Shown here in pieces: positions 26,030 through 34,629 of a stretch of 64,000 nucleotides of DNA. The DNA is from [Clostridium] viride DSM 6836 (lineage in GTDB: Bacteria; Bacillota; Clostridia; Oscillospirales; Oscillospiraceae): positions 792,120 to 856,119 of the forward strand of contig KK211198.1 in the NCBI GenBank assembly GCA_000620945.1. The letters run 5' to 3'. The position numbers and the translations under genes are program-made. The notes under the pieces are model-generated. The model was not told the origin of the DNA, did no database searches, and worked only from the letters and a program-made list of their open reading frames with translations. The first letter of the stretch is position 1. Every line of letters starts with the position of its first letter.

Positions 26030-27223
26030 TCATGTTGCGTGTCTTTTCTTTCCTAATGCTAGAACATCAGCCACAGCTTGGGAAGCTCTCGCCTGTGATT
26101 GTGCAAACGTATGTGCGTAAATATTTAGCGTGGTTGATACTTGCGTATGACCCAGCGAAGCAGACACCGTCTTAGCGTCAACTCCTGCACCGATCAACAG
26201 GGTTGCATTCAGGTGTCTAAATTGGTGTATTCCAAGGAAGCGCTGCCCTGTACTCTCACAGAACCGTTTCAGCCACTGATACGTGGTGTTGGGGTGCATT
26301 GGACTTCCGTTCCAGGTAACAAAAATGCGGTCGCTTTGTTGCCACTGGTCGCCTAGCTGAAGTCTCTCGCTCCTTTGCTCTGCCCGAAATTGGCGTAGCA
26401 CCTCAAACACCTCAGAAGGTAACTTCATTACACGCCTGCTGTTCTCTGTCTTTGTGGTATCCGTAAAGATGCCCTTTTCTTTGGTGTATAGGGACGTTCG
26501 TCTAATTGTAATAAGCTGATGGCCAAACTCAATATCACTCCACTCTAACCCTAACAGCTCCCCACGTCGTAAGCCACCATAGATTGCAAGGACAAAGAAC
26601 GCCTTATACTTTAGCGGAGCAGCCTGTAAGCTATCCAAAAAGGCTTGCGTTTCTTCTATCGTGTAGATGTCTTTTTCTTTTTTCTTGAGGGGCGGCAAAA
26701 TAACATTGCTACATGGGTTGCTGAGGATCATACCCATACGGACTGCGTATTGCATAACATCTGAGACAAAGGAAAGGTAATTTCGAATAGTCTTAGGGGA
26801 TAAGCCGCCACCGGTTGACTTGTTGATACCTTCCTCAGACAGATTGTTGATGAAGCTCTGCACAGCTCGAGTGGTGATTTTATCAAGGCGCAGATGTCCC
26901 AAGGCAGCATAGGTACGAGCCTGGTGTTGGTGAAGCCTATCCACAGTACGGGGGCGAAGGTTAATTTGAGCGTATTCCTTAAACCACTGTTCAGCTAGCG
27001 TTTGAAATTTCACATTGCCGGATATTGCCCCTGTGGCGCATTGCTCATCGAAAAGAGTTGCTTGCCTCTTAAGCTCTTTTTCAATTTGCCTAGGAGTCAT
27101 TCCAGGGCTAGGTTTCCAAGTCTTAGATTCTACTCTTTGGCGACCATCCGAAGTGTAACCGCAGGAAGATCGGATTAGATAAGAGAGTCCATCTTTTCTT
27201 TTTCGTTCTGTAATTGTTGCCAT
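26030..27223 (-). CDS. int: Tyrosine recombinase (phage-type integrase)
   Basis: 397 aa from the ATG at 27221-27223, 6-7 nt after AGAAGG. Order: AP2-like arm-binding N-terminus (~1-55), SAM-like core-binding domain (~70-165), catalytic domain. The catalytic Arg is in GGLRRGELLGLEWSD, His/Arg in HQFRHLNAT, the second His in SLGHTQVSTT and Tyr in NIYAHT. All are present, so excision and integration at tRNA-Leu are expected. Its start overlaps the stop of the upstream gene (TAATG), indicating coupling. Confidence 0.93.
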   Translation of the reverse strand: MATITERKRKDGLSYLIRSSCGYTSDGRQRVESKTWKPSPGMTPRQIEKELKRQATLFDEQCATGAISGNVKFQTLAEQWFKEYAQINLRPRTVDRLHQHQARTYAALGHLRLDKITTRAVQSFINNLSEEGINKSTGGGLSPKTIRNYLSFVSDVMQYAVRMGMILSNPCSNVILPPLKKKEKDIYTIEETQAFLDSLQAAPLKYKAFFVLAIYGGLRRGELLGLEWSDIEFGHQLITIRRTSLYTKEKGIFTDTTKTENSRRVMKLPSEVFEVLRQFRAEQRSERLQLGDQWQQSDRIFVTWNGSPMHPNTTYQWLKRFCESTGQRFLGIHQFRHLNATLLIGAGVDAKTVSASLGHTQVSTTLNIYAHTFAQSQARASQAVADVLALGKKRHAT

Positions 27224-28287
27224 TACAATACCTTCTTTTCTTTCATTTCGTATAGCCACTCAGCATAATCTTCGGGGGTTTTATAACCGGATTTCAATGC
27301 GGATGTCCAATTTTGTCTCTCCTTCTTAAAGTACTCAAACATGTCGGCATAAGCCTTGATATCAGGATTCCTCCTTACTAACATTTGTTTTGCGGTATAC
27401 ACGTTTCTGGATAGCTTTGCAAGCTCATCGGCTTTTAATCGGTCATACCATAATTTCCTACTAGCGTATTCTTGGCAACTTAAGCTCTCTTCCTGTGGGC
27501 TGGGTCGAGAACAATACATCGTGTCCGAGCGGCTATGTGGTATAAAGAACTTGCTGCAGTTTTTGCATTTTCTAACAGCAACACCATGTATTATCATCTG
27601 GTGTACATCGAATACAATCATTGAATAAATGTCTTTAATTCCATAAATAGCGCAAAGGCTATCTTCTGTTTGTACGATTTGATACCTAATGTCTGGCTTC
27701 CTGCTTTGGTCGAAAAGAAAACTGAAACTGTGAGGTGTTGCCTCAGATAGACTAACAAGGACTCGAGGTATATTAAGCAAATCGAGACGTATACGCAATA
27801 AAGCTGACAGCATAAAGTGGCCTGTATCACTGCATCCATAACTTGAATATTTGGTTCCAGAAAAGGTTTCTATTGTTATCTCCGCATCATCCAGAAAGGA
27901 CACATCAAAATCAAGAAAGTACTCCTTCTGATTTTTATCAAAAAGTTCAATCTCCTTAATGAAATTAATGAAGATAACTTCAGAAGCGATTTGTCCATAC
28001 AACTCCCTAAGCTTCCCTCTTAGCCAAACGCAAGCCTCAAATAAGTGAAAATATGAACTTTCGACCATCTGGTTATTATTAGGATTTTCACGCACAAGGT
28101 TTAACAAGGTATCATGCCTGACATCGGATAAAGCTGTAAGAGCTTCACCAATATAGTAGCTACAACAGTGTTTTTTTAAGGGGTTGATTTGGTATTGCTT
28201 TCCCTTAATCAGTATTAGTAGACCCAAATTGTCAATCAAATCTTCTGATATATCTTCGAGATAATAATTTAGGTTTTCTGTGATCAA
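27223..28287 (-). CDS. DUF6076-like protein with zinc-ribbon motif
   Basis: 354 aa with TTG start after AGGGAGTG. The C-terminal third has VRKCKNCSKFFIPHSRSDTM followed by YC and a later C, a Cys-rich knuckle typical of DUF6076 proteins found next to integrases in Firmicute elements (recalled, not searched). The N-terminal ~230 residues are unrecognised. It is translationally coupled to the integrase, so it may influence integration or act as a regulator. No enzymatic motif seen. Confidence 0.6.
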   Translation of the reverse strand: MITENLNYYLEDISEDLIDNLGLLILIKGKQYQINPLKKHCCSYYIGEALTALSDVRHDTLLNLVRENPNNNQMVESSYFHLFEACVWLRGKLRELYGQIASEVIFINFIKEIELFDKNQKEYFLDFDVSFLDDAEITIETFSGTKYSSYGCSDTGHFMLSALLRIRLDLLNIPRVLVSLSEATPHSFSFLFDQSRKPDIRYQIVQTEDSLCAIYGIKDIYSMIVFDVHQMIIHGVAVRKCKNCSKFFIPHSRSDTMYCSRPSPQEESLSCQEYASRKLWYDRLKADELAKLSRNVYTAKQMLVRRNPDIKAYADMFEYFKKERQNWTSALKSGYKTPEDYAEWLYEMKEKKVL

Positions 28288-28447
28288 AATTATTCACTCC
28301 CTGGTACTTTTTTAATTATTAGGAAACTGAACTAAGAAAATTTTCAATATTTCAACTTTTAACTTTACCATTATCGTTGTTTGCGTATAATTTAATCATA
28401 TTCATACAACGTCCATCTGTCAAGACTAGTTTGAAAAGAGGTGAACT

Positions 28448-28636
28448 ATGCAACAAAGAATTCGCGTAGAGCCTACCAGGAAAGCTGTCAAACGCTGGCT
28501 GACCACCGTCGGGCTCGGAACGTGTAACGGTAGCTTTTCTAGTCAACTCAGGGAATCCCTGACGAAAGAAGAAAGACAAAAAATAATGGATAACTTATCA
28601 AAGGAGAATGATTGCTATGCAAATGAGAACCATTGA
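28448..28636 (+). CDS. Small basic protein, 62 aa, element-encoded
   Basis: ATG follows AGAGGTGA closely. A -10-like TATAAT at 28386-28391 suggests it heads the rightward operon, divergent from the integrase operon. The sequence has a basic N-terminus (RIRVEPTRKAVKRWL) and a charged helix (LTKEERQKIMDNLSKEN). No family recognised. It overlaps the excisionase-like gene by 20 nt. An early regulatory role would fit its position but is inference. Confidence 0.55.
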   Translation: MQQRIRVEPTRKAVKRWLTTVGLGTCNGSFSSQLRESLTKEERQKIMDNLSKENDCYANENH

Positions 28637-28856
28637 CCAGGCTATGAATTACTTAAAGCTCATTGATCCGAGTACGGCTTTCACCAAAACAGCCCTACGC
28701 CGCTTTGTGCTTAACGGCGAGGTCCCAAGTGTCAGGGTTGGGCAAAAGTATTTAATTTCATTGGAGGCGATTGAATCGTTCCTTAAAAACGGAACTATCC
28801 AAGCAACTGATCAAACTACCAGTAATGGAATTCGAAAACTTGAGGTGAAACGATGA
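28617..28856 (+). CDS. Excisionase-like HTH protein
   Basis: 79 aa from ATG 28617, 10 nt after AAGGAG; ATG 28608 is too close to that site. The fold reads as a MerR/HTH_17 winged helix: TKTALRRFVLNGEVPSVRVG then KYLISLEAIESFLKNG. Such proteins next to integrases are recombination directionality factors or element regulators. It overlaps the primase gene by 4 nt (ATGA). Confidence 0.7.
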   Translation: MQMRTIDQAMNYLKLIDPSTAFTKTALRRFVLNGEVPSVRVGQKYLISLEAIESFLKNGTIQATDQTTSNGIRKLEVKR

Positions 28857-31216
28857 TTTTAACACAGATTGACAACTTACCCTGTAAGCTTAGAAGAGAA
28901 GGCCATTTCTGTATTTGGCGATATGAGAGTCGGCCAGGTAGCGAAAAGGCCACAAAGGTGCCCTACAACCCAAAAACCGGACGAAGAGCAAGTTCCACTA
29001 AGCAGGATGACTTTGCTCCGCTGGAGGTAGCAGCCGCAGTGCAAGAGAATTATTCAGGTATCGGAGTCGGTATCTTTGACGATCTTGTTGCGATCGACAT
29101 TGACAACTGCTTAGGGATTAATCGTGAACTTTCTCCCCACGCTCAATCCGTTGTGAGGATAATGAACTGCTACACTGAAATATCCCCGAGCGGGAACGGC
29201 CTTAGAATCCTCTGTCTGGCTTCTGGTTTCCTCTATGATAAGGCTCGATACTATATTAATAATCAAAGTATCGGGTTGGAGGTTTACTGTGGTGGCGCCA
29301 CAAATAAATACGTTACCCTAACCGGGGATGTGATTGTTCCCGGAGACTTGGTGGATAGGAGCAGCGCACTGCAAGAGGTATTAGAACTCTACATGCGCAG
29401 GGATGAGAAAGACTGTTCAGAGGTGGTCAGCGAATCCAAACCACTTTCTACTCTCATAATGTCTGACATTGAGTTGATCGAGAAAATCATAAACTCAAAG
29501 CAAGGTGCTAAGTTCCTAAAATTATGGGAAGGGAATCTTTCCGATTATAACGATAACAATAGCCAGGGGGATCTTGGTCTCTGTAATATACTTGCCTTCT
29601 GGACAAGATGTGACCATAGTAGGATGGACGTCCTGTTTCGCCAAAGTAAGCTGTATCGGAAAAAGTGGGACGAATTCAGAGGGAGCAGAACATATGGGGA
29701 CATTACGATACAGACTGCAATCGGTAGCTGTACCTCCGTTTACGACCCAGATAGCTACTCCTCTGCAGACCTATCCGATTTTGAGACAGAAGGGCTTGGA
29801 TTAAGCAATATCCTTGAGAACCTTCGACCGGAAAAGAATCTGTATTATCAAGGTGGTGATCTTGGAAACGGACGATTATTTGCGGATGTTTACAAGGATA
29901 TTGCACGGTTTGTCCCTAAGCGTAACAAATGGTTTGTCTTCACAGGAAAGATATGGGAAGCAGATCAAGGTAATTTAAAGGTTATGGAGCTCTGTAAACG
30001 ACTTGCGGATCAGTTACTGCTTTATGCTAAGTCGCTTCCTGATGCAAATAGTTTTACGGATTCGACGAAGAAGTGGTTGAAACGCTCCGTTCGAGAGACA
30101 ATTCTCAAAGATGCCGCCAGCGTTTACCCGGCAGACATCACAGCATTTGACGCTTCCCCGCTCCTCTTTAACTGCCTAAATGGAACGCTTGATCTGCAAA
30201 CCATAGAGTTTAGGCCGCATAATGCCTCCGACATGCTAAGTATGATCTCAGGTGTCAGTTACAATCCAGAAGCCAGTAGCACTGAGTGGGAAGCCTTTAT
30301 CCGCGAGGTAATGCAAGGGGATCAAGAAAAAGCTCAGTATATCCAAAAAGCGCTCGGATTGACCCTTACTGGCGATACCAGCTATGAATGCGGTTTTATT
30401 CTATATGGTGCGACTACTCGTAACGGTAAGGGTACCACAATGGAGACATATATGAGCCTACTTGGCGACTACGGAAAATCAGTCAGACCTGATACCATAG
30501 CGCAGAAACAGAACGCAAATGGCAGTGGCCCAAGTGAGGATATTGCCAGACTGGCCGGAGTCCGATTTGCCAATGTGTCTGAGCCAGATAAGAAGCTCGT
30601 TCTGAACAGTGCTTTGGTGAAAACCATGACAGGTAACGACACCATAACTGCTCGGTTTCTAAATGAGAACAGTTTCGAGTTCAAGCCGCAGTTTAAGATG
30701 TTTATTAACACGAACTATCTGCCTTCCGTTACCGATGCTACCCTATTTAGTTCTGATCGTGTTAGAGTCATCCCCTTTGAACGCCATTTTTCCGAAGAGG
30801 AGCGTGATACAAGTCTTAAGGAACGCTTGTCTAGACCGGAGACTTTGAGCGGAATTTTGAACTGGTGCATCGAGGGATTTAAGCTCCTCAAAGCAAATGG
30901 CTTTAGACCTCCAGAGTCGGTATTAACTGCCACAGAGAAATACCGATATGAAAGTGATAAGATGTGCCGCTTTATGGAAGAGGAACTTGATGATGGCGAA
31001 GGATATGAAGTGACTTCAACCGAAGCATATACCAGATATCAACAATGGTGTACGGAAAACGGTTTTCAGTCTGGAAGCATCAAAACATTTCTTTCTGAAA
31101 TAGCAAGCTATGTGACCATCAATAGACGCAGACCTAGGCTTGGTGGGGAAAAGCGGACAATGATTAATGGATACCGACTAAAAGAATTGGTTAATCATTT
31201 CGATCTACTAGGCTAG
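28853..31216 (+). CDS. P4/D5-type primase-helicase
   Basis: 787 aa. The N-terminal ~280 residues carry a primase-like region (KVPYNPKTGRRASS, GIGVGIFDDLVAIDIDNC, then ISPSGNGLRIL). The middle is a D5_N-like domain. The C-terminal helicase shows LYGATTRNGKGTTMETYMSL (Walker A), MFINTNYLPSVTD and SSDRVRVIPF. This is the replication protein of satellite phages, plasmids and islands: it primes and unwinds the excised element. Its presence implies autonomous replication after excision. Confidence 0.9.
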   Translation: MILTQIDNLPCKLRREGHFCIWRYESRPGSEKATKVPYNPKTGRRASSTKQDDFAPLEVAAAVQENYSGIGVGIFDDLVAIDIDNCLGINRELSPHAQSVVRIMNCYTEISPSGNGLRILCLASGFLYDKARYYINNQSIGLEVYCGGATNKYVTLTGDVIVPGDLVDRSSALQEVLELYMRRDEKDCSEVVSESKPLSTLIMSDIELIEKIINSKQGAKFLKLWEGNLSDYNDNNSQGDLGLCNILAFWTRCDHSRMDVLFRQSKLYRKKWDEFRGSRTYGDITIQTAIGSCTSVYDPDSYSSADLSDFETEGLGLSNILENLRPEKNLYYQGGDLGNGRLFADVYKDIARFVPKRNKWFVFTGKIWEADQGNLKVMELCKRLADQLLLYAKSLPDANSFTDSTKKWLKRSVRETILKDAASVYPADITAFDASPLLFNCLNGTLDLQTIEFRPHNASDMLSMISGVSYNPEASSTEWEAFIREVMQGDQEKAQYIQKALGLTLTGDTSYECGFILYGATTRNGKGTTMETYMSLLGDYGKSVRPDTIAQKQNANGSGPSEDIARLAGVRFANVSEPDKKLVLNSALVKTMTGNDTITARFLNENSFEFKPQFKMFINTNYLPSVTDATLFSSDRVRVIPFERHFSEEERDTSLKERLSRPETLSGILNWCIEGFKLLKANGFRPPESVLTATEKYRYESDKMCRFMEEELDDGEGYEVTSTEAYTRYQQWCTENGFQSGSIKTFLSEIASYVTINRRRPRLGGEKRTMINGYRLKELVNHFDLLG

Positions 31217-31226
31217 GAGGTTTCTT

Positions 31227-31436
31227 ATGAATACTGTGAAGGAAATTAAACGAGAATTGCGCCATACCTGTTATCTAATTAGTAGCTTAGAGGCAAAGCT
31301 ACTACGGGTGGACCCCTTTTCTTATGAGTATCATGAAGTGGTTCAAATGATTGATGATGCACGAGGCAAGTTTGACATTATCACACTACAATTGCTGGAC
31401 ATTCAACATTATAACCTGTATGGAGATTATCAGTAA
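31227..31436 (+). CDS. Small hypothetical protein, 69 aa
   Basis: ATG follows AGGAGG by 7 nt and lies 10 nt after the primase stop, so it is the last gene of the replication operon. Predicted largely helical and charged (VKEIKRELRHTCYLISSLEA). A terminator follows. No family recognised. Confidence 0.65.
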   Translation: MNTVKEIKRELRHTCYLISSLEAKLLRVDPFSYEYHEVVQMIDDARGKFDIITLQLLDIQHYNLYGDYQ

Positions 31437-31497
31437 CTCCTTAGCAAGCACAACAAGACGGAACACAACGATAAAGCGATACGACGCAATGCATAAT

Positions 31498-31548
31498 AGC
31501 CAGGCTAGGAACTTCGTGGGTAGAAGTCACCGGCCTGGCTTTTTGATT
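31498..31548 (+). terminator. Terminator of the element's replication operon
   Basis: AGCCAGGC pairs with GCCTGGCT around a 27-nt loop, followed by TTTTTGATTTTT. Confidence 0.8.
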
Positions 31549-31735
31549 TTTGAGTGGCTATAGATGGGGAAAATTTCATGAACTGCGAGCTAGTGCAGTT
31601 CCTATCCAAGGTGTTCTAATGAAGTAAGAGACCTTGCGATGCTCTGCTAGTGCTACCCCCCAGGGGGAAATCGGGTATGCACTTTACATATCATATAGCT
31701 CTGCGCTGGTTTTGGTAATTGGCATGTGCCTTAGA

Positions 31736-31843
31736 GGCACTTTTACATAGGCAAGGCTTTGGGGCAGATGGGGCATTTCTTTTCGTGTAGTTATAAAAAA
31801 TCATTTTTAAGTACCAAATAGAATAGCTATCCCACGTGCCCCA
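31736..31843. repeat. Duplicated element, copy A (left of the Gabija-like pair)
   Basis: Shares GGCACTTTTACATAG plus an 83-bp core with copy B at 37161-37293. The core begins TGGGGCAGATG and ends CACGTGCCCCA, so it has imperfect inverted ends (GGGGCAnnTGGG). Its inner part includes ATTTTTAAGTACC and AATAGAATAGCTATCCCACG. No coding content. Confidence 0.75.
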
Positions 31844-31986
31844 CAATCGAAAAATGTGAACCGCTCTATAATGGATAATATTTCTAAATATGGTTGAGTG
31901 GAGGAAAATTGTGTGCTATAGTAAATAACTGTAAGTAGCGAAGGCTGTCGACTTTAGGAGAATATAGAGTATAGGGATGAACACTG

Positions 31987-32530
31987 ATGTGGATGTTTGG
32001 CAAACAAAAAGAACCAATCAAATTTAAAGTAGATAGCACTACCATCAAGCAATCGGAGACCCTATAGGTGCTGAGAAAAACGGTTGATGTTACAGCGGGG
32101 GGCCAAGCTTCAGCTGGAAATAAAATGCGCTGAGTCTTGGATTATGGGAGAAGGAAGTATAAAGTTTGAGCTGCTAAATAGCCATATTCCTATGTGCATC
32201 CTGCAATTCCTCTATTTAGAATATGACGACTTGACGGCTCAGATTGATTTTTTACTAATAACCAAGACAGATCAGTTTTTCATTGAGTGCACGAATCTTT
32301 ATGGTGATATAAAGTCAATTATGCAAGCAATTTTGTTCAAACCATGAGGTTTAGAAGCAAAGTTTTTAAAAAGGTCTATACAGAATTTGAACTATCTACT
32401 TAATTTACGAGTAAAAAAAGATTCGTGGGTGCAAATTACAAAGAACAACAGTGATTTTAAACTTCAATCTCTATTTAATATGCCAAAGCACTTTGAATCG
32501 GACGTGGAAATTCAAGATTTACGAGATTGA
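31987..32530 (+). pseudogene. Broken NERD-domain protein gene
   Basis: ATG 31987 opens MWMFGKQKEPIKFKVDS and stops after ~26 codons. Another frame continues with LEYDDLTAQIDFLLITKTDQ and FFIECTNLYGDIKSI, the core of the nuclease-related (NERD) domain. A third gives tail-like sequence (VKKDSWVQITKNNSDF..., NMPKHFESDVEIQDLRD) ending at 32530. At least two frameshifts. NERD proteins often occur in defence loci; here only a relic remains, 50 nt before the Gabija-like operon. Confidence 0.65.
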
Positions 32531-32580
32531 TGCATCGGAAAAGTGGAGAACGCCATGCAAGTTGAAAAGGAGGAAGTTAA

Positions 32581-34629
32581 ATGAAACTTGAATCCGCAGA
32601 AATTAGGAACTATAGAATGTTAAAATGCCTTGATGTTGATTTTGAAGATATACTATCTTTAATAATCGGCAAAAACAACTCGGGAAAAACATCTTTTCTA
32701 TCAATACTTCGAAAATTCTTATCAGATGCTAAACCAGAGTTTTCTTATGAGGATTTTAGCATTGAAACCCAACGCGATATTCTTTCATTAGAAAATAGCA
32801 CCTTAAAAGCTGATGAATATGTGCCTACTGCAATTTCCCTTAAATTGCATATTTCATACTCAGACTCAGATAATATTGGAAATGCATCTGCTTTGCTTTT
32901 GGATTTGGACGATGCCATGCATCGTTTAGTCGTCTTGTTTGAATATACTCTATTATTTGAAAAATATCAGAAGCTTGTTTCAGATTTTGCGGAACAACAG
33001 TCTAAAGGCTTGCCTCAAACTTTTATTCAATTTATTACAAAACATATAAATCGTTATTTCTCAATTAGCGTTAAAGCTCTGGAATATGGTAATGAAAACA
33101 ATTCAAAGACTGTTTCCCCCGACATAATTAAAGAAATCATATCATTTCAAACCATCGGCGCTAAAAGAGATGTCGATAACGAACAAGGTCATAGTAGATC
33201 TCTTTCTATTCTTGCAAGTAAATACTATAATTCGTGTGTAAACTCTGAAACTGAGTTTCCAGACTTGCAAAAGCAATTATTTGAAACAGATGAGAATTTA
33301 TCAGGGATTTACAAGGGTTTATTTCAACCAATAGTTAAAGAAATTGCCGCCATGTCCTACAATCCTAAAGAAGCGGAGCTATCAATTATATCTACACTTA
33401 GTGAAAAAAAGATATTCCAAGATAATACTACAGTTAAATATAAGCATGAGGATACTTTACTCCCAGAAGATTATAACGGTTTGGGATATTTAAACTTATT
33501 CTCAATGATTTTCAACATAAGAATAAAGCTTGACTATTTATCCAAGAAAAACAAGGTCGACGAAAATCCAACTCCTATAAACCTTTTATTCATCGAAGAA
33601 CCTGAAGCTCACACCCATCCCCAAATGCAATATGTATTTATAACTAATATAAAACAGATTTTGCAAGACCAGCAAAAGCAATCTGGAAATAAATTTGCAC
33701 TGCAAACAATTATTAGTACCCACTCTTCGCACATCGTATCCCAGTGTGATTTTAAGGATATAAAATATTTTTATAGAGAAAATAGTACAAGTGTGAAATC
33801 TCGTAGCTTGAAAAATTTATATACAGAAATGGTGAATTCAACAGATGATGAAACCAGAGCATCAGAGGAACGTGCATATAGATTTGTAAAGCAATATGTT
33901 ACATTAAACCGAGCCGAGTTATTTTTTGCAGATAAAGCTATTCTTATAGAAGGTGACACAGAAAGAATGTTAATATCAGCAATGATGAAAAAGTACGATG
34001 ATACAATGTTAGCTGCTAATGCAAATAATTACGAGCCATTGCTTTCTCAAAACATTTCTGTAATAGAAGTCGGTGCTCACTCGTATAACTTTGCCACATT
34101 CTTAGGTTTTATCGGAATAAAAACTTTAATAATTACAGATTTAGATTGTGCTAAAATGAGCAAGAACAATCGCTTAACGAAATGCAGATTTACTGAAGGA
34201 ACCTCGACTACGAACGCTTCTATTAAAAACTTCACCAAGCTGTCAAGTTTAACTGATATTATTAAATTGGCAAAAGTACCTATCGTATTTGAGTTCAATA
34301 GCCAATCAAACAGTTGGTCTGCATCAGAATCTGGCAAACTAAGACTGCTTTTTCAACAAGAAGAGCAAGGTTACCAAGCACGGAGCTTTGAAGATGCATT
34401 TTTATCTATAAATAAAGATTATGTCATAGCTAATCAAGACAATTTTTCGAGCTTAAAGTGTATAAGCAGCTTGTCTGATGCCAATTTAGATTATTATGAT
34501 CTCGCTGATATGTGCATAGAAAGTAAGACTGCATTTGCCCTTGATATTCTTTTGTTTAGTGATGAAACTAATACAAGTTGGGATACTCCACGGTATATAC
34601 AGGAGGGTCTGTCATGGCTAACACAGTAA
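32581..34629 (+). CDS. gajA: OLD-family ATPase-Toprim nuclease, GajA-like
   Basis: 682 aa; ATG after AAAAGGAGG. N-terminal ABC-type ATPase: Walker A GKNNSGKTS (30-38), signature-like NGLGYLNLF, Walker B LLFIEEPEAH (~334) and His switch ISTHSSHIV. C-terminal Toprim: ILIEGDTERML (~455) and LIITDLDC (~517), the acidic metal residues. This is a class 2 OLD nuclease. Paired directly with a UvrD-like helicase it matches Gabija, in which GajA nicks DNA when nucleotide levels fall during phage infection (known for the family). It is longer than the first described GajA (~580 aa), with an extended middle and C-terminus. The gene is clearly AT-rich, suggesting separate acquisition. Confidence 0.85.
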   Translation: MKLESAEIRNYRMLKCLDVDFEDILSLIIGKNNSGKTSFLSILRKFLSDAKPEFSYEDFSIETQRDILSLENSTLKADEYVPTAISLKLHISYSDSDNIGNASALLLDLDDAMHRLVVLFEYTLLFEKYQKLVSDFAEQQSKGLPQTFIQFITKHINRYFSISVKALEYGNENNSKTVSPDIIKEIISFQTIGAKRDVDNEQGHSRSLSILASKYYNSCVNSETEFPDLQKQLFETDENLSGIYKGLFQPIVKEIAAMSYNPKEAELSIISTLSEKKIFQDNTTVKYKHEDTLLPEDYNGLGYLNLFSMIFNIRIKLDYLSKKNKVDENPTPINLLFIEEPEAHTHPQMQYVFITNIKQILQDQQKQSGNKFALQTIISTHSSHIVSQCDFKDIKYFYRENSTSVKSRSLKNLYTEMVNSTDDETRASEERAYRFVKQYVTLNRAELFFADKAILIEGDTERMLISAMMKKYDDTMLAANANNYEPLLSQNISVIEVGAHSYNFATFLGFIGIKTLIITDLDCAKMSKNNRLTKCRFTEGTSTTNASIKNFTKLSSLTDIIKLAKVPIVFEFNSQSNSWSASESGKLRLLFQQEEQGYQARSFEDAFLSINKDYVIANQDNFSSLKCISSLSDANLDYYDLADMCIESKTAFALDILLFSDETNTSWDTPRYIQEGLSWLTQ

